From Promethearchaeota archaeon (lineage in GTDB: Archaea; Asgardarchaeota; Lokiarchaeia; Sigyniarchaeales; SOKP01): a stretch of 64,000 bases of DNA. The stretch lies in NCBI GenBank assembly GCA_016840085.1, contig JAEOTA010000017.1, positions 34,411-98,410 on the forward strand, in the 5' to 3' direction. The notes beneath the pieces were generated by a model. That model was not told the origin of the DNA, ran no database searches, and saw nothing but the letters and a program-made list of their open reading frames with translations. The position numbers and the translations under genes are program-made. Every line of letters begins with the position of its first letter. Position 1 is the stretch's first letter. This document shows, one piece after another, positions 42,820 through 51,478 of the stretch.

Positions 42820-44403
42820 ATGATTACTGAAAATATAATTATAAAAGATTGGCGAAATGTTGATTTTTCTTTTGGATTGATTTATCCTAATACATATAAA
42901 ATAGGTATGTCTTCTTATTCTATTAGGCTTCTTTATCATATAATAAATTCTTATGAGAATATTGTATGTGAAAGGTTTTTTTTACCCGAGCAATTAAAAT
43001 TTCCTGCTTCTAAAGACTATTCTTCTCTGAATAATTTACGATCTATTGAAAATAAAATACTACCAACTGAATTTAATATTCTAGGTTTTTCACTTCACTT
43101 TGAAAATGATTTCAAGAATATATATTGGTTTTTAGACAAAGTAAATATACCTCTATATTCTCAAGAACGTCAAAAATCGAAAACTGATGAAAATAAACAT
43201 TATCCACTTATTATTGGAGGAGGTCCTGCAATTACTTCAAACCCAATGCCATTAAGCAATGTATTTGATGTTCTATTTATTGGGGATTGTGAACCGAATT
43301 TAAATGCTTTTTTTAATTCTTTTGAGGAGTATAATAAAAATAAACTAAGTTTTCAAGAGCTTTTACAAAGATTAAAAACCATAGAAGGTCTTTTTATTCC
43401 CTCGCTACAAAATGAAGTTAAAAGAGTTGCTCTCAAAAATCTTGATGAGTCACCCATTCCTATTTTTCAACTGCTTTCTAAAAATTCTTCTGCAAAATCT
43501 ATTTTTGAGGAAAATTTTTTCGTTGAAATCAATCGAGGATGTCCATATCAGTGCAAATTCTGTATTTCTTCTTTTCATAACTCACCATTCAGAAATAGGA
43601 GTTATAATAACATAATAAAAACTGTTGAAGAAGGTATAAAATATTCAAATTTTGACACAATTAGTCTTATAGGATCATGTGTTTCATCCCATCCAAAATT
43701 TAAGCAAATTTGTGAATTCATAATAGAAAAGGGAAAACGATTGACTTTACCTTCAATAAGAATTGACCATTTATCTCCAGAAATAATACGATTATTAGAA
43801 AAAGGAAACATTAAAACAATCACAGTTGCTCCAGAAGCAGGATCAGACGTTTTAAGATTTGGTCTTGGAAAGAAGATTTCTAATGATAAAATAATTTCAG
43901 TATTATCCCAAATTCGAGATTCACGTATTAAAAATGTAAAATTTTACTTTTTAATAGGCATACCAAATGAATCTGATAATGACATTGATGAAATTATTAA
44001 TTTAATTAAACAAATTGACGAATTAGGATTTGAAAGAAATTCTCTGAGAATTAATATAAATCCATTTATACCAAAATTAAATACTCCTTATGAAAAAGAA
44101 GTTAATTTCTATTTTGAAAAAAATCATAGAAATCTGCTAGAAAAATACCGAAAACTTGAGGGGGAATTAAAAAAATTGTATTCAGTTAAAAGTAAATTTG
44201 AAAACTTCAAGGTAATTCTTAAAAACGCTAGATTACAAACTATGATTTCCTTAGGAGATTATAAAATATCTACTCTTCTAATTAATCACTACTTAAATGG
44301 GGCTAAATTAGTATCATTAAAAAGGACTCAAAAAGAATTAGATTTCTCCGTGGATGACTATCTCTTAAAAATTAGAAATTGTTATAGTCCTTGGACCTTT
44401 TAA
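42820..44403 (+). CDS. B12-binding-domain-like radical SAM protein
   Basis: A 527-residue radical SAM enzyme. The N-terminal 230 residues resemble a cobalamin-binding-like Rossmann domain (FGLIYPNTYKIGMSSYSIRL and IIGGGPAITSNPMPLSNVFD). The radical SAM domain starts with EINRGCPYQCKFC (CxxxCxxC) near residue 243 and continues with the SAM-binding VAPEAGSDVLR and FYFLIGIPNESDNDI. It has the Elp3/MiaB-type core. The substrate is not evident. Proteins of this group in archaea are often of unknown function or modify RNA or lipids. It starts 23 bases after the sirtuin gene and shares its strand. Confidence 0.75.
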   Translation: MITENIIIKDWRNVDFSFGLIYPNTYKIGMSSYSIRLLYHIINSYENIVCERFFLPEQLKFPASKDYSSLNNLRSIENKILPTEFNILGFSLHFENDFKNIYWFLDKVNIPLYSQERQKSKTDENKHYPLIIGGGPAITSNPMPLSNVFDVLFIGDCEPNLNAFFNSFEEYNKNKLSFQELLQRLKTIEGLFIPSLQNEVKRVALKNLDESPIPIFQLLSKNSSAKSIFEENFFVEINRGCPYQCKFCISSFHNSPFRNRSYNNIIKTVEEGIKYSNFDTISLIGSCVSSHPKFKQICEFIIEKGKRLTLPSIRIDHLSPEIIRLLEKGNIKTITVAPEAGSDVLRFGLGKKISNDKIISVLSQIRDSRIKNVKFYFLIGIPNESDNDIDEIINLIKQIDELGFERNSLRININPFIPKLNTPYEKEVNFYFEKNHRNLLEKYRKLEGELKKLYSVKSKFENFKVILKNARLQTMISLGDYKISTLLINHYLNGAKLVSLKRTQKELDFSVDDYLLKIRNCYSPWTF

Positions 44404-44435
44404 TTAATATCTAAATAAAAAATAAAAAAAATAGT

Positions 44436-44939
44436 TTAATCAATTTTTTTAAATACTTTTTTCACAGCTCCACAGACAGGACATTTATCAGGGGGATCTC
44501 CTTCATGAGTATATCCACACACAGGACATATATATATATCCTTCTTTTCTAAATCATTACCGCTTTCAACTGATTCAAGAGCGGCTTCATAGAGTTTATG
44601 ATGAATCTTTTCAACTTCATTTGCATAATTAAAAGATCTTTCAGCATCTTTGTTACTTTCTTTTTTAGCATCGTCTAAAAACTCAGGATACATACTGGTA
44701 AACTCATAATGTTCACCTTCTATTGCTTCTTGAAGATTTTCTTTAGTAGATTTTATACCACCAAGTACTCTAAGATGGTTATGAGCATGTACTGTTTCTG
44801 CTGCCGCAGCTGCTCTAAAGACCTTAGCTACCTGAGTAAATCCTTCTTTATCCGCTTTTTCTGAAAAGGCTAAATATTTACGATTTGCTTGTGACTCCCC
44901 TGCAAATGCAGCCTTTAAATTTTCTTCTGCTTTAGTCAT
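44436..44939 (-). CDS. rbr: Rubrerythrin
   Basis: About 167 residues from ATG 44939; an in-frame TTG at 44945 is less likely. The ferritin-like diiron domain has the two-helix motifs LKAAFAGESQANRKYLAF and AETVHAHNHL, then IEGEHYEF and NEVEKIHHKLYE, giving the Glu and His ligands. The C-terminal rubredoxin domain has CPVCGYTHEG and CPVCGAVKKVF. It reduces hydrogen peroxide in anaerobes, indicating an anaerobic, oxygen-sensitive host. Length and order are those of classical short rubrerythrins. Confidence 0.95.
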   Translation of the reverse strand: MTKAEENLKAAFAGESQANRKYLAFSEKADKEGFTQVAKVFRAAAAAETVHAHNHLRVLGGIKSTKENLQEAIEGEHYEFTSMYPEFLDDAKKESNKDAERSFNYANEVEKIHHKLYEAALESVESGNDLEKKDIYICPVCGYTHEGDPPDKCPVCGAVKKVFKKID

Positions 44940-45116
44940 AATCAATTTACACCAATAAAATTTTATTTTAAAATTATATTAAGAAACTTTTTAATTTGGT
45001 TTTTATAAATAATAAATTTTATTAAATTTGAATTGAGTTCTTCTTTTGAAAAAAATAGATTAGAACTTAGATATACTAATAATTACCTTGTTTCTTTAAA
45101 ATGAGCATTTTCACTA

Positions 45117-45914
45117 TTATGAAAGTATTTTTTTAATCGAATTCACAACTTTAGTCAGAAGATATTCTGCTACTCCAAATTTTACATTGGAATCAAAAAC
45201 CAAGATAATAAAATATTTATCTTGAATATATTCTGAAAATATATATTTTTTATCCTTAAAAGTATAAAAGAGTCTTAAAATTGAATTATTATGAATCTTT
45301 ACTCTAAAATCGACTTCTTTTAAGAATTTTCTTAAATCTGATTTATCAAAAGATGAATATATTACTTTTCCTCTATTCGTTGAGCAAATAATGCCATCAA
45401 TATCATCTCTTAAAGTTAATTTATTTAAGAATTCTTTGATTGATTCTTCTTTTTCTAAATCAAACTCATCAGAAATAATCTCATTGATTACATTATCAAT
45501 TGCCTTATTCATTTTACTGTCATATATGATTTCACCATCTATTTTAACCTTATTTTTCCTTATATATGTTGTTACTTTCTTATTTATTTTTGAAATTATT
45601 TCATCTAAGAAATTCAAATTTTCAATTGAATCGCTTAATACACTATAATAAATAGAATTTCTTTCAAAAATTACTAACTTTATATCATTCATTTCAATAG
45701 TTTTGATTCGTTTACCCATCATTTCCTCCGAAAATGACATTAGAGCGGTTATAAAAGGCGAAAGTAAATTTTTCTCTATTTTAAAATGATCTGTAAAATT
45801 TTTACCATAAAAACAAATCCCAGATCTATTAAATATGAATATATTGTGTATATTAGTATTTTCATCGTATCTTTTTATCTTTGAAGGAAAAAGTAATTGT
45901 TCCTGTATAGTCAT
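45117..45914 (-). CDS. Longin-like plus roadblock/LC7-like fusion protein
   Basis: A 265-residue soluble protein. Residues 20-130 look like a longin/sigma-adaptin-type domain: IHNIFIFNRSGICFYGKNFT, then a helix, MNDIKLVIFERNSIYYSVLS and a long helix. Residues 160-265 resemble a roadblock/LC7 domain: IDGIICSTNRGKVIYSSFDK, a strand-rich middle, KYFIILVFDSNVKFG and a C-terminal helix EYLLTKVVNSIKKI. Both folds dimerise and bind Ras-like GTPases in eukaryotes and Asgard archaea. A fusion of the two suggests a GTPase scaffold or regulator, but no GTPase gene is present nearby. The assignment is by pattern of strands and helices. Confidence 0.5.
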   Translation of the reverse strand: MTIQEQLLFPSKIKRYDENTNIHNIFIFNRSGICFYGKNFTDHFKIEKNLLSPFITALMSFSEEMMGKRIKTIEMNDIKLVIFERNSIYYSVLSDSIENLNFLDEIISKINKKVTTYIRKNKVKIDGEIIYDSKMNKAIDNVINEIISDEFDLEKEESIKEFLNKLTLRDDIDGIICSTNRGKVIYSSFDKSDLRKFLKEVDFRVKIHNNSILRLFYTFKDKKYIFSEYIQDKYFIILVFDSNVKFGVAEYLLTKVVNSIKKILS

Positions 45915-45976
45915 ATTAGAATATCATAACACAACTATAAAAAGCTCAAACTTTTCGATTAAATATTAGTTAAAAT

Positions 45977-46975
45977 TCAATTTATCCACGTCTGAACTCC
46001 CATGAAATCAAGTTTTGCAGGTAATATTTGGAAAAAATTCTCTGTGAATGTTTTTTTCAATTTATGTTCACTTCCCATACCCGCTAGTATTGTGGCTGAA
46101 CCTCCTCCTCCAGCACCATTTAATTTAAATCCTATTGCACCATTTTTTAATGCAATTTTTTCTGTTTTTTTAATAATTGGATTAACCATTAAATTATGTA
46201 AGTTTTTTTGTGCTTCCCAGTTCTTTAACATTACTTCTCCCATCTGTATAAGATTTTCAGAATGAATTGCCTCTTTCATTTCATAAGCGCACTCTTTAAT
46301 TATTTCAAATGATTCAATAGTTTTTTTATCTCCATTTGTAAAATTTTCGATAACACCTTTATGCATTTCACTTGAACTACGTGAGCTTAAAAAGATAAGA
46401 ATCAATTGGCTTTCTAGTTCACATATTATTTTATTATCTAATTGAACTTGTAAATTTCTTACTTCAGGGTAATCAATCTCCATGAAATTAATTCCACCAA
46501 ATGCAGCAGCATACTGATCTTGAACACCACTCTCCAATTTTAATTCTTCAATTTCAAGTTTATGAGCTAATCTTGCAATTTCAGCAGGTTCTAGGCTTTT
46601 CTTAGAAAATCGAGCTAGAGCAGCAATTAAAGCAACTGCTACACTTGCACTTGTTCCAGTTCCACAAGCAGGAGGTGCCTCAGCTCTAACGTAAATATCA
46701 ATTCCATGTTTAATGTCCATTCTTTTAACAGCAGCCTTTAATAAATCAAGATTTCCATCATATTCAATCCTATTCAAATCTTTTATTTCTGTCTGTAAAT
46801 TAAGATTCTCTGAAAAAATTTTGATTTTGTTAGAATTATTCGGCACAATCCGAATATAACTATAAAGATCAACACAAATATTAAAAATAGCACCTTTAGG
46901 ATAAAACCAAGTGTCAGTCCAACCGCCAATATCACATATTCTAACAGGAGCTCTAGAGAGTATTGTTTCTGTCAA
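45977..46975 (-). CDS. GHMP-family sugar kinase
   Basis: A 332-residue kinase with a TTG start at 46975. The substrate-binding N-terminus is SRAPVRICDIGGWTDTWF, the ATP-binding GHMP motif PPACGTGTSASVAVALI lies near residue 100, and the C-terminal motif GAIGFKLNGAGGGGSATILA is clear. The GGWTD start resembles D-glycero-D-manno-heptose 7-phosphate kinase, fucokinase and galactokinase-like proteins. Its sugar substrate is not decidable. Phosphorylation of an activated-sugar precursor for surface glycans is a reasonable inference. The upstream 450-base gap (46976-47424) separates it from the histone-fold gene. Confidence 0.8.
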   Translation of the reverse strand: MTETILSRAPVRICDIGGWTDTWFYPKGAIFNICVDLYSYIRIVPNNSNKIKIFSENLNLQTEIKDLNRIEYDGNLDLLKAAVKRMDIKHGIDIYVRAEAPPACGTGTSASVAVALIAALARFSKKSLEPAEIARLAHKLEIEELKLESGVQDQYAAAFGGINFMEIDYPEVRNLQVQLDNKIICELESQLILIFLSSRSSSEMHKGVIENFTNGDKKTIESFEIIKECAYEMKEAIHSENLIQMGEVMLKNWEAQKNLHNLMVNPIIKKTEKIALKNGAIGFKLNGAGGGGSATILAGMGSEHKLKKTFTENFFQILPAKLDFMGVQTWIN

Positions 46976-47092
46976 GTTTTTCTGTTGTTTAATTTATTAG
47001 AATGGTATATTTAATAACTTTGAACCTTTTTTAAATTCTCCTTTTTTTATTAAAAAACGATTATCATTTCTATCATAATTTTTTAGAATGAA

Positions 47093-47167
47093 CTATTCCA
47101 ATTCAATACCTAAATTTTCAAGTTCAGGTTTACATGTCCATTTTCTATTTAGAGAAAATGTTTCCAT
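47093..47167 (-). CDS. Possible 24-residue small ORF upstream of the GHMP kinase
   Basis: In the gap 46976-47424 a minus-strand ATG preceded by AAAGGAAAA opens METFSLNRKWTCKPELENLG with four more residues and a TAG. It lies about 120 bases upstream of the kinase start on the same strand. Composition is protein-like and the ribosome-binding site is good, so it may be a small protein or a leader peptide. It may also be chance. The rest of this gap shows no larger gene. Confidence 0.25.
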   Translation of the reverse strand: METFSLNRKWTCKPELENLGIELE

Positions 47168-47301
47168 CTAAATTTTCCTTTTATTTGATTTGTTTCCATT
47201 ATTTCCAACTTGGAATCAAATATATCTTACTAAATTTATGATTAATTTTAAAATCTGCCCCAATTTTTATACATTTTTGAAATTGCAAAAATTGCATTTA
47301 G

Positions 47302-47320
47302 AACGATGTTATTCATCGTT
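47302..47320. repeat. Perfect 7-bp inverted repeat upstream of the histone-fold promoter
   Basis: AACGATG and CATCGTT flank a five-base spacer (TTATT), about 20 bases upstream of the TATA box at 47338-47350. Its position is suitable for a regulator or for part of an extended promoter element. It lacks the following T-run expected of a terminator. Confidence 0.45.
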
Positions 47321-47337
47321 TAAGATGATCAGATCTT

Positions 47338-47350
47338 AAAGTTTAAAAGG
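47338..47350 (+). promoter_or_regulatory. BRE/TATA promoter and SD of the histone-fold gene
   Basis: AAAGTTTAAAAGG fits an archaeal BRE/TATA element, predicting a start near 47373 and a leader of about 50 bases. GGAGG at 47411-47415, nine bases before the ATG at 47425, is one of the strongest Shine-Dalgarno sequences in the window. High expression is inferred. Confidence 0.6.
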
Positions 47351-47424
47351 AAGTTTGTAGGATTAATATTTAACGTATAAATTTTTTTAAAACATTTTTA
47401 AAACATTAAAGGAGGAATAAAAAA

Positions 47425-47622
47425 ATGGCTAAAAAAGCATCGGTAGAGGCTCTTTTTGTTAAAAGCAAAGTTCGAGAATATATTAAGGGTAAAGGCTGCA
47501 ATACAAGTGGGGATTTAATTGATGGTCCAGCACTTAATAATGCAATTATTGAGGTTCTTGACAAAGCAATCGGAAGAGCCAAAGCTAACAACAGGAAAAC
47601 CGTTCAAGAAAAAGATCTATAA
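47425..47622 (+). CDS. Histone-fold protein resembling bacterial Bd0055 / DUF1931
   Basis: A 65-residue basic protein. After MAKKASVEALFVKSKVREYI come a short helix, the sequence GDLIDGPALNNAIIEVLDKA as the long central helix, and IGRAKANNRKTVQEKDL. The ending R-A-K-A-N-x-R-K-T-V-x-x-x-D-L matches the histone-fold end seen in Bd0055-like proteins of Bdellovibrio and in DUF1931-type sequences, and is analogous to the GRKTV end of archaeal HMf histones. Start, SD and promoter are all clear. It probably binds DNA as a dimer and may coat or bend it. Placement outside canonical HMf histones is by eye. Confidence 0.7.
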   Translation: MAKKASVEALFVKSKVREYIKGKGCNTSGDLIDGPALNNAIIEVLDKAIGRAKANNRKTVQEKDL

Positions 47623-47647
47623 TTTTCTTGATTCAAACTTAAATTAG

Positions 47648-47657
47648 TTTTTTTTTT
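47648..47657 (+). terminator. T10 run, probable terminator of the histone-fold gene
   Basis: Ten consecutive T begin 25 bases after the stop codon of the histone-fold gene. Archaeal RNA polymerase terminates at such oligo-T tracts without needing a hairpin. No stem-loop precedes it. Confidence 0.5.
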
Positions 47658-47850
47658 ATCTAATTTTATATCTTCATTTTAATTTAAGTAAATAATCACA
47701 AATTTACCACAGTATACAATTTTAAATTCTTCAAATTTAAAATTAAAACTAACACACACAACCTAAAATAAAGAATAAAAATTCCGTCCCAAATCGCCTT
47801 ATACCTTTACCTCTTTTTAAGAGAATAGGAATTTTTTATTCTTATTTTTA

Positions 47851-48396
47851 CTACTTTTCGATATCCTGATTTCGTGTTTTGTCGATAATAAAAAATCCAG
47901 TTGATATTATACTTTTTAGTTTTTGTAACGCATCTTTAAGTTTTTTAACTCTTTCGTACTGACCTGAAACAGCAATAATTTCTAGACACTTTTCATATTC
48001 TAGATGTACATGCATAGTAGAAATGATAATATCATAGAAATGGTGTTGAATATCATTCTTTAGAAGTTCATCTGCTTGTTGGATATTTGCATAAAAAGAT
48101 TTGGACTCAAAATCATGATTATGATTAGGTTCATGAGAATGATCATGTAATTGGTCTTGATCTTCTATAGTTGGGTGCTCATGTTTCGAATTCAAGTGTT
48201 GGTGAGCCATGATTATTGTAATACAACCTACAACATCTCCAGAACCAATTGACACAAATTCATCACTTACCATAAAATTATACATTGCTTTTCGGATGGC
48301 ATCTGATCTTGAAATCCCTAACTTATTCCTAAATTCTTCAAATATCTCGTATAACTTTTTAGGAAGAGAAATTGTAAAACGTTTATATTCTTCCAT
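47851..48396 (-). CDS. nikR: NikR-like nickel-responsive regulator with a His-rich insertion
   Basis: About 181 residues from ATG 48396. The N-terminus is a ribbon-helix-helix domain (YKRFTISLPKKLYEIFEEFR and GISRSDAIRKAMYNFM). The C-terminal ACT-like domain keeps the square-planar nickel ligands His118, His129, His131 and Cys137, with spacings identical to E. coli H76, H87, H89 and C95. Between residues 65 and 105 an insertion of roughly 35-40 residues contains most of nine His (KHEHP, LHDHSHEPNHNHDFE), absent in ordinary NikR, which has about 133-140 residues. It should repress genes in response to nickel. The neighbouring nickel-cofactor genes larC and larB are probable targets. Confidence 0.9.
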   Translation of the reverse strand: MEEYKRFTISLPKKLYEIFEEFRNKLGISRSDAIRKAMYNFMVSDEFVSIGSGDVVGCITIIMAHQHLNSKHEHPTIEDQDQLHDHSHEPNHNHDFESKSFYANIQQADELLKNDIQHHFYDIIISTMHVHLEYEKCLEIIAVSGQYERVKKLKDALQKLKSIISTGFFIIDKTRNQDIEK

Positions 48397-48440
48397 GTTA
48401 AGCAACTAGAATATTATAAAATTAAAGTATAATAATAAAA

Positions 48441-49175
48441 TTATTTTCTTATGAGGATGGCAATTGGCACACTAGCCTCTCTCCATTGTGCAATCTTGCC
48501 GCTATATTCCAAGTTAAGCTTTACCCTACCATGATCTCCGATAATTATCATTAATGAATTTGACCTAAGTTGTTTATAATTACTCAGAATCCACTTATCT
48601 GTACGATTCAGTAATTTTTCTATTAAATCTTCAGGAGTTCGTTGTTTTAATCGTTGCTGTTGTTTATGTAAATTCTCAAAATCTAAATAGTGCATCCAAG
48701 AAAGATGATGCGTATTTATAGCCTTCGCGCTCTCAACCCAAGTTGACATATCAGTATCTTTTGGAATAGATTTCGTCCCTCCATCATATCTCTCTAAGTC
48801 TTTCTTTCTTCCGATAAAGCAGGATGTTTTTCCTGCATCATTTATTGCCTTTAATAAGTGAAACCCATTAGGTTCAACTTCAAAACCACCATAGATTAAT
48901 TGATGTAAAACTCCTAAAGTATAAGGATTTTTTGTAGAAAGAAGGAGCATGATTTCAGATTGAGTAATCATGAATTCAGGTTTCATAAATGTTATTTCAA
49001 AGAGACCCATATTGTCAATTAGATTAATGCTTATCCTTTCGATTCCTGAATATAAATTAGAAACCTCTTGAATTGGCTCTGGGATTGTTCCATGGGGTGG
49101 CTCAACTTCCAATATTTTCAGTATAGTTGCGGGTAATTGGTTCATGTAGCATTTTAGAGTTTGAAGCTCTGACAT
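48441..49175 (-). CDS. Alkaline-phosphatase-superfamily-like protein lacking an obvious nucleophile
   Basis: A 244-residue protein. The motif IIIGDHGRVKLN near the C-terminus resembles the metal-binding DHG of alkaline-phosphatase-type enzymes. The central segment TKNPYTLGVLHQLIYGGFEV and INTHHLSWMHYLDFENLHKQ, with its histidines and acidic residues, also fits. The N-terminal ID-NMGLFE stretch is where the DG and nucleophile Thr or Ser normally lie, and no clear nucleophile is seen. It may be an inactive relative or a member with a different mechanism. It is 45 bases upstream of nikR on the same strand and divergent from larC, which hints at a link to nickel metabolism. Confidence 0.4.
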   Translation of the reverse strand: MSELQTLKCYMNQLPATILKILEVEPPHGTIPEPIQEVSNLYSGIERISINLIDNMGLFEITFMKPEFMITQSEIMLLLSTKNPYTLGVLHQLIYGGFEVEPNGFHLLKAINDAGKTSCFIGRKKDLERYDGGTKSIPKDTDMSTWVESAKAINTHHLSWMHYLDFENLHKQQQRLKQRTPEDLIEKLLNRTDKWILSNYKQLRSNSLMIIIGDHGRVKLNLEYSGKIAQWREASVPIAILIRK

Positions 49176-49305
49176 GTTTGTGCCCTATAATTGAAAATTT
49201 TATTTATTTTTAATAATTCTTAATATTATTAAAATGATAATATAATTATAAAATTGTTATCACTTAAATTATCGAATAATATACCAATCTTGGATATAGA
49301 TAAAA

Positions 49306-50589
49306 ATGAAAATATTATATCTCGACTTAAATAATTCTGGAATTTCGGGGGATATGTTTCTTGCAGCACTTTTAGGGTTAGTTCCAGAACCCCATACCAT
49401 TTTAAACTGGTTAAAGGAAATTAAAGATTACTTACCTGGTGTTTCAAAATTAGAGATAAAGCTTATTAAATCTTCACACTCTGGAATTCAATTAAATAAA
49501 TTAGATATAGATATAAAAGAAACCAGAAATCATAGATCAGCGAAAATTTTGATAACTTCTTTAAATGATTTTTTAGAGAAAAAAAAGATTTCAGAATCTA
49601 CAAAGGATTATGCTAATAAAGTATTAAACTCTTTAATTCAAGCTGAATCTGAAGTACATGGTAAGTTGAGTAATGATATTCACCTTCATGAACTCAGTTC
49701 TGTTGATACTTTAATTGATATTATAGGAGTTGCTACAATATTAGAGAAAATCAATGGCTTCGATGAAAATTTTAAAATATATTGTAGTAAAATTCCTTTA
49801 GGAGGGGGAAAAATTAATACTGCTCATGGCTTATTAACCATTCCAGCTCCAGCTACCTTAAAAATCTTAGAAAAATCAAATTTGGTAACATATGGGGGTC
49901 CAATTGATTCTGAATTGGTTACTCCCACTGGAATAGCTTTATTATCTAATTTAAATCCTACTTTTCAGCAATATCTTCCAGATATGAGAGTTCAAAATTC
50001 TATTTTTAGCACTGGACAAAAAAAGTTTACAAATTTCCTCAATATCTTAAGATTATTTTTTGGTGAATCTCAAAATTTAGAAAGCTCTCATTTAACTCAT
50101 CCATTAACCAAATATAGAGAAGAAATATCTATATTAGAAACTGATGTTGATGATATATCTGGGGAATTATTAGGGAATTTTATTAATAAAGTAGGAAAAG
50201 AAAAAGTTTTAGATATACAAGTTATTCCAAGTATAACTAAGAAAAATAGACCTAGTAATATTATCAAGATTCTCTGTTATCCTAAATATGCTTTTGAGTT
50301 AATGGAAAAAATAATACATGAATTAGGAACTCTTGGTGTAAGATTTAATACTATTAATAGAATTTGTATAGAAAGAATGATTGAAAAACAGACTATAGAA
50401 ATTTACAATCAGAATTTTGAAGTAAGTTATAAAGTATCTTATATCGATTCAGAAAAGGGGAAGCAACTTGTTAATATAAAACCGGAATATGAAGACCTTA
50501 ATAGAATTAGTGAAGCTTTAGGAATACCATTAAGAAAAATACAATTAATCGTTCAGATACATCTAAAGCAATTTTTAAATAATTTTTAA
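49306..50589 (+). CDS. larC: LarC, nickel insertion enzyme for the nickel-pincer cofactor
   Basis: A 427-residue LarC protein, the CTP-dependent cyclometallase that inserts nickel into the pyridinium-bis-thiocarboxylate mononucleotide. Diagnostic segments are LDLNNSGISGDMFLAALLGL at residues 5-24, HLHELSSVDTLIDIIGVA, GGGKINTAHGLLTIPAPATL and GPIDSELVTPTGIALL. The C-terminal domain contains ETDVDDISGELLG and a later metal-binding segment. In some bacteria larC is split and joined by a programmed frameshift; here it is one intact frame. The partner larB is at 52295. NikR lies on the other side. The enzyme that uses the cofactor (a LarA-type racemase) is not in this window. Confidence 0.9.
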   Translation: MKILYLDLNNSGISGDMFLAALLGLVPEPHTILNWLKEIKDYLPGVSKLEIKLIKSSHSGIQLNKLDIDIKETRNHRSAKILITSLNDFLEKKKISESTKDYANKVLNSLIQAESEVHGKLSNDIHLHELSSVDTLIDIIGVATILEKINGFDENFKIYCSKIPLGGGKINTAHGLLTIPAPATLKILEKSNLVTYGGPIDSELVTPTGIALLSNLNPTFQQYLPDMRVQNSIFSTGQKKFTNFLNILRLFFGESQNLESSHLTHPLTKYREEISILETDVDDISGELLGNFINKVGKEKVLDIQVIPSITKKNRPSNIIKILCYPKYAFELMEKIIHELGTLGVRFNTINRICIERMIEKQTIEIYNQNFEVSYKVSYIDSEKGKQLVNIKPEYEDLNRISEALGIPLRKIQLIVQIHLKQFLNNF

Positions 50590-50637
50590 AAATAAAAAGA
50601 GAAAAAAAAAGATTAGAAAGTAGGTTTATCTATTTCT

Positions 50638-51180
50638 TTAATACTTATCAACATGAAACTGTTTTAAGTAATACTCATCTTCAACCATTTCTTTAGAGAA
50701 TTCTCTTAAGCGATCTATTTCCTTCTTTATTTCTTTGACTTTTCTTAGTTTTCCCAAGTCTTGAAAGACTTCTGATGCTTCTTCGAATGTTTTTACACTT
50801 ATATCAAAATTACCAGATACTTCAAGATCTTCTGCAAGAAATATTAATCCTTCAGCAGTTTCTACTTTTTTTCCTAATTTTTTTTGAATTTTTAATGATT
50901 GGTAATGACATTTCATACTTTCAGCATGTTGTTTAAAAATAGAATAAGTTCTGCCTAATGCTCTTAATGCTAATGCTTCTTGCTCTGGTAAGTTATTTTC
51001 TCTACAGTGTACTAGAATTGATTGCAAGAATTGAATATACTCTGTCTTATTTTTGATTTTTGTCCGATCTAAATATTCAAGAGCTTTTTCATATTGTTCT
51101 AAAGTGTTTTGGATATCCCTTTGTTCAAAAAATTGTTTAGATTTCTCAAAAAGTTCTGTATGATCAATAGATGCGACCAT
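50638..51180 (-). CDS. TPR-repeat protein
   Basis: A 180-residue, fully helical protein with about three to four tetratricopeptide-like repeats. Examples are LEQYEKALEYLDRTK, ALRALGRTYSIFKQHAESMK and LIFLAEDLEVSGNFDISVKT, with the expected alternation of bulky and small residues. The last helix is charged. No catalytic motif is present. It is probably a protein-interaction module. It sits between larC and larB but on the opposite strand to larC, with no clear functional link. Confidence 0.65.
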   Translation of the reverse strand: MVASIDHTELFEKSKQFFEQRDIQNTLEQYEKALEYLDRTKIKNKTEYIQFLQSILVHCRENNLPEQEALALRALGRTYSIFKQHAESMKCHYQSLKIQKKLGKKVETAEGLIFLAEDLEVSGNFDISVKTFEEASEVFQDLGKLRKVKEIKKEIDRLREFSKEMVEDEYYLKQFHVDKY

Positions 51181-51478
51181 CGCGGTCTCAACTACACGTA
51201 CTTAGAATTTTTTTTTAGATTTAATTTATTTAAAAATAAGTCCAATATTAATAAAATAAATTACCTATATAAAATTAACTATACTCTACAGAAAGGGTAA
51301 GAGGCATCAAAAAGGGATAATATTATGAAGAATCTACCCTTTCACATAAAGTAAAAAAATTCATTAAATGAACAGCAATTTAATTAAAAACGTGTTTAAT
51401 TAAAAAAATTACACAATTTAAAATTAAATTAAAATTCAAATAAAATAATAAAGAAAAAAAGAAGAGGAGTTAAGTAAG

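Noticed and set aside
47280..47424. Possible RNA gene upstream of the histone-fold gene
   Set aside because: The palindrome is small, and the adjoining TATA box and SD belong to the protein-coding gene. No further stem structure was found.
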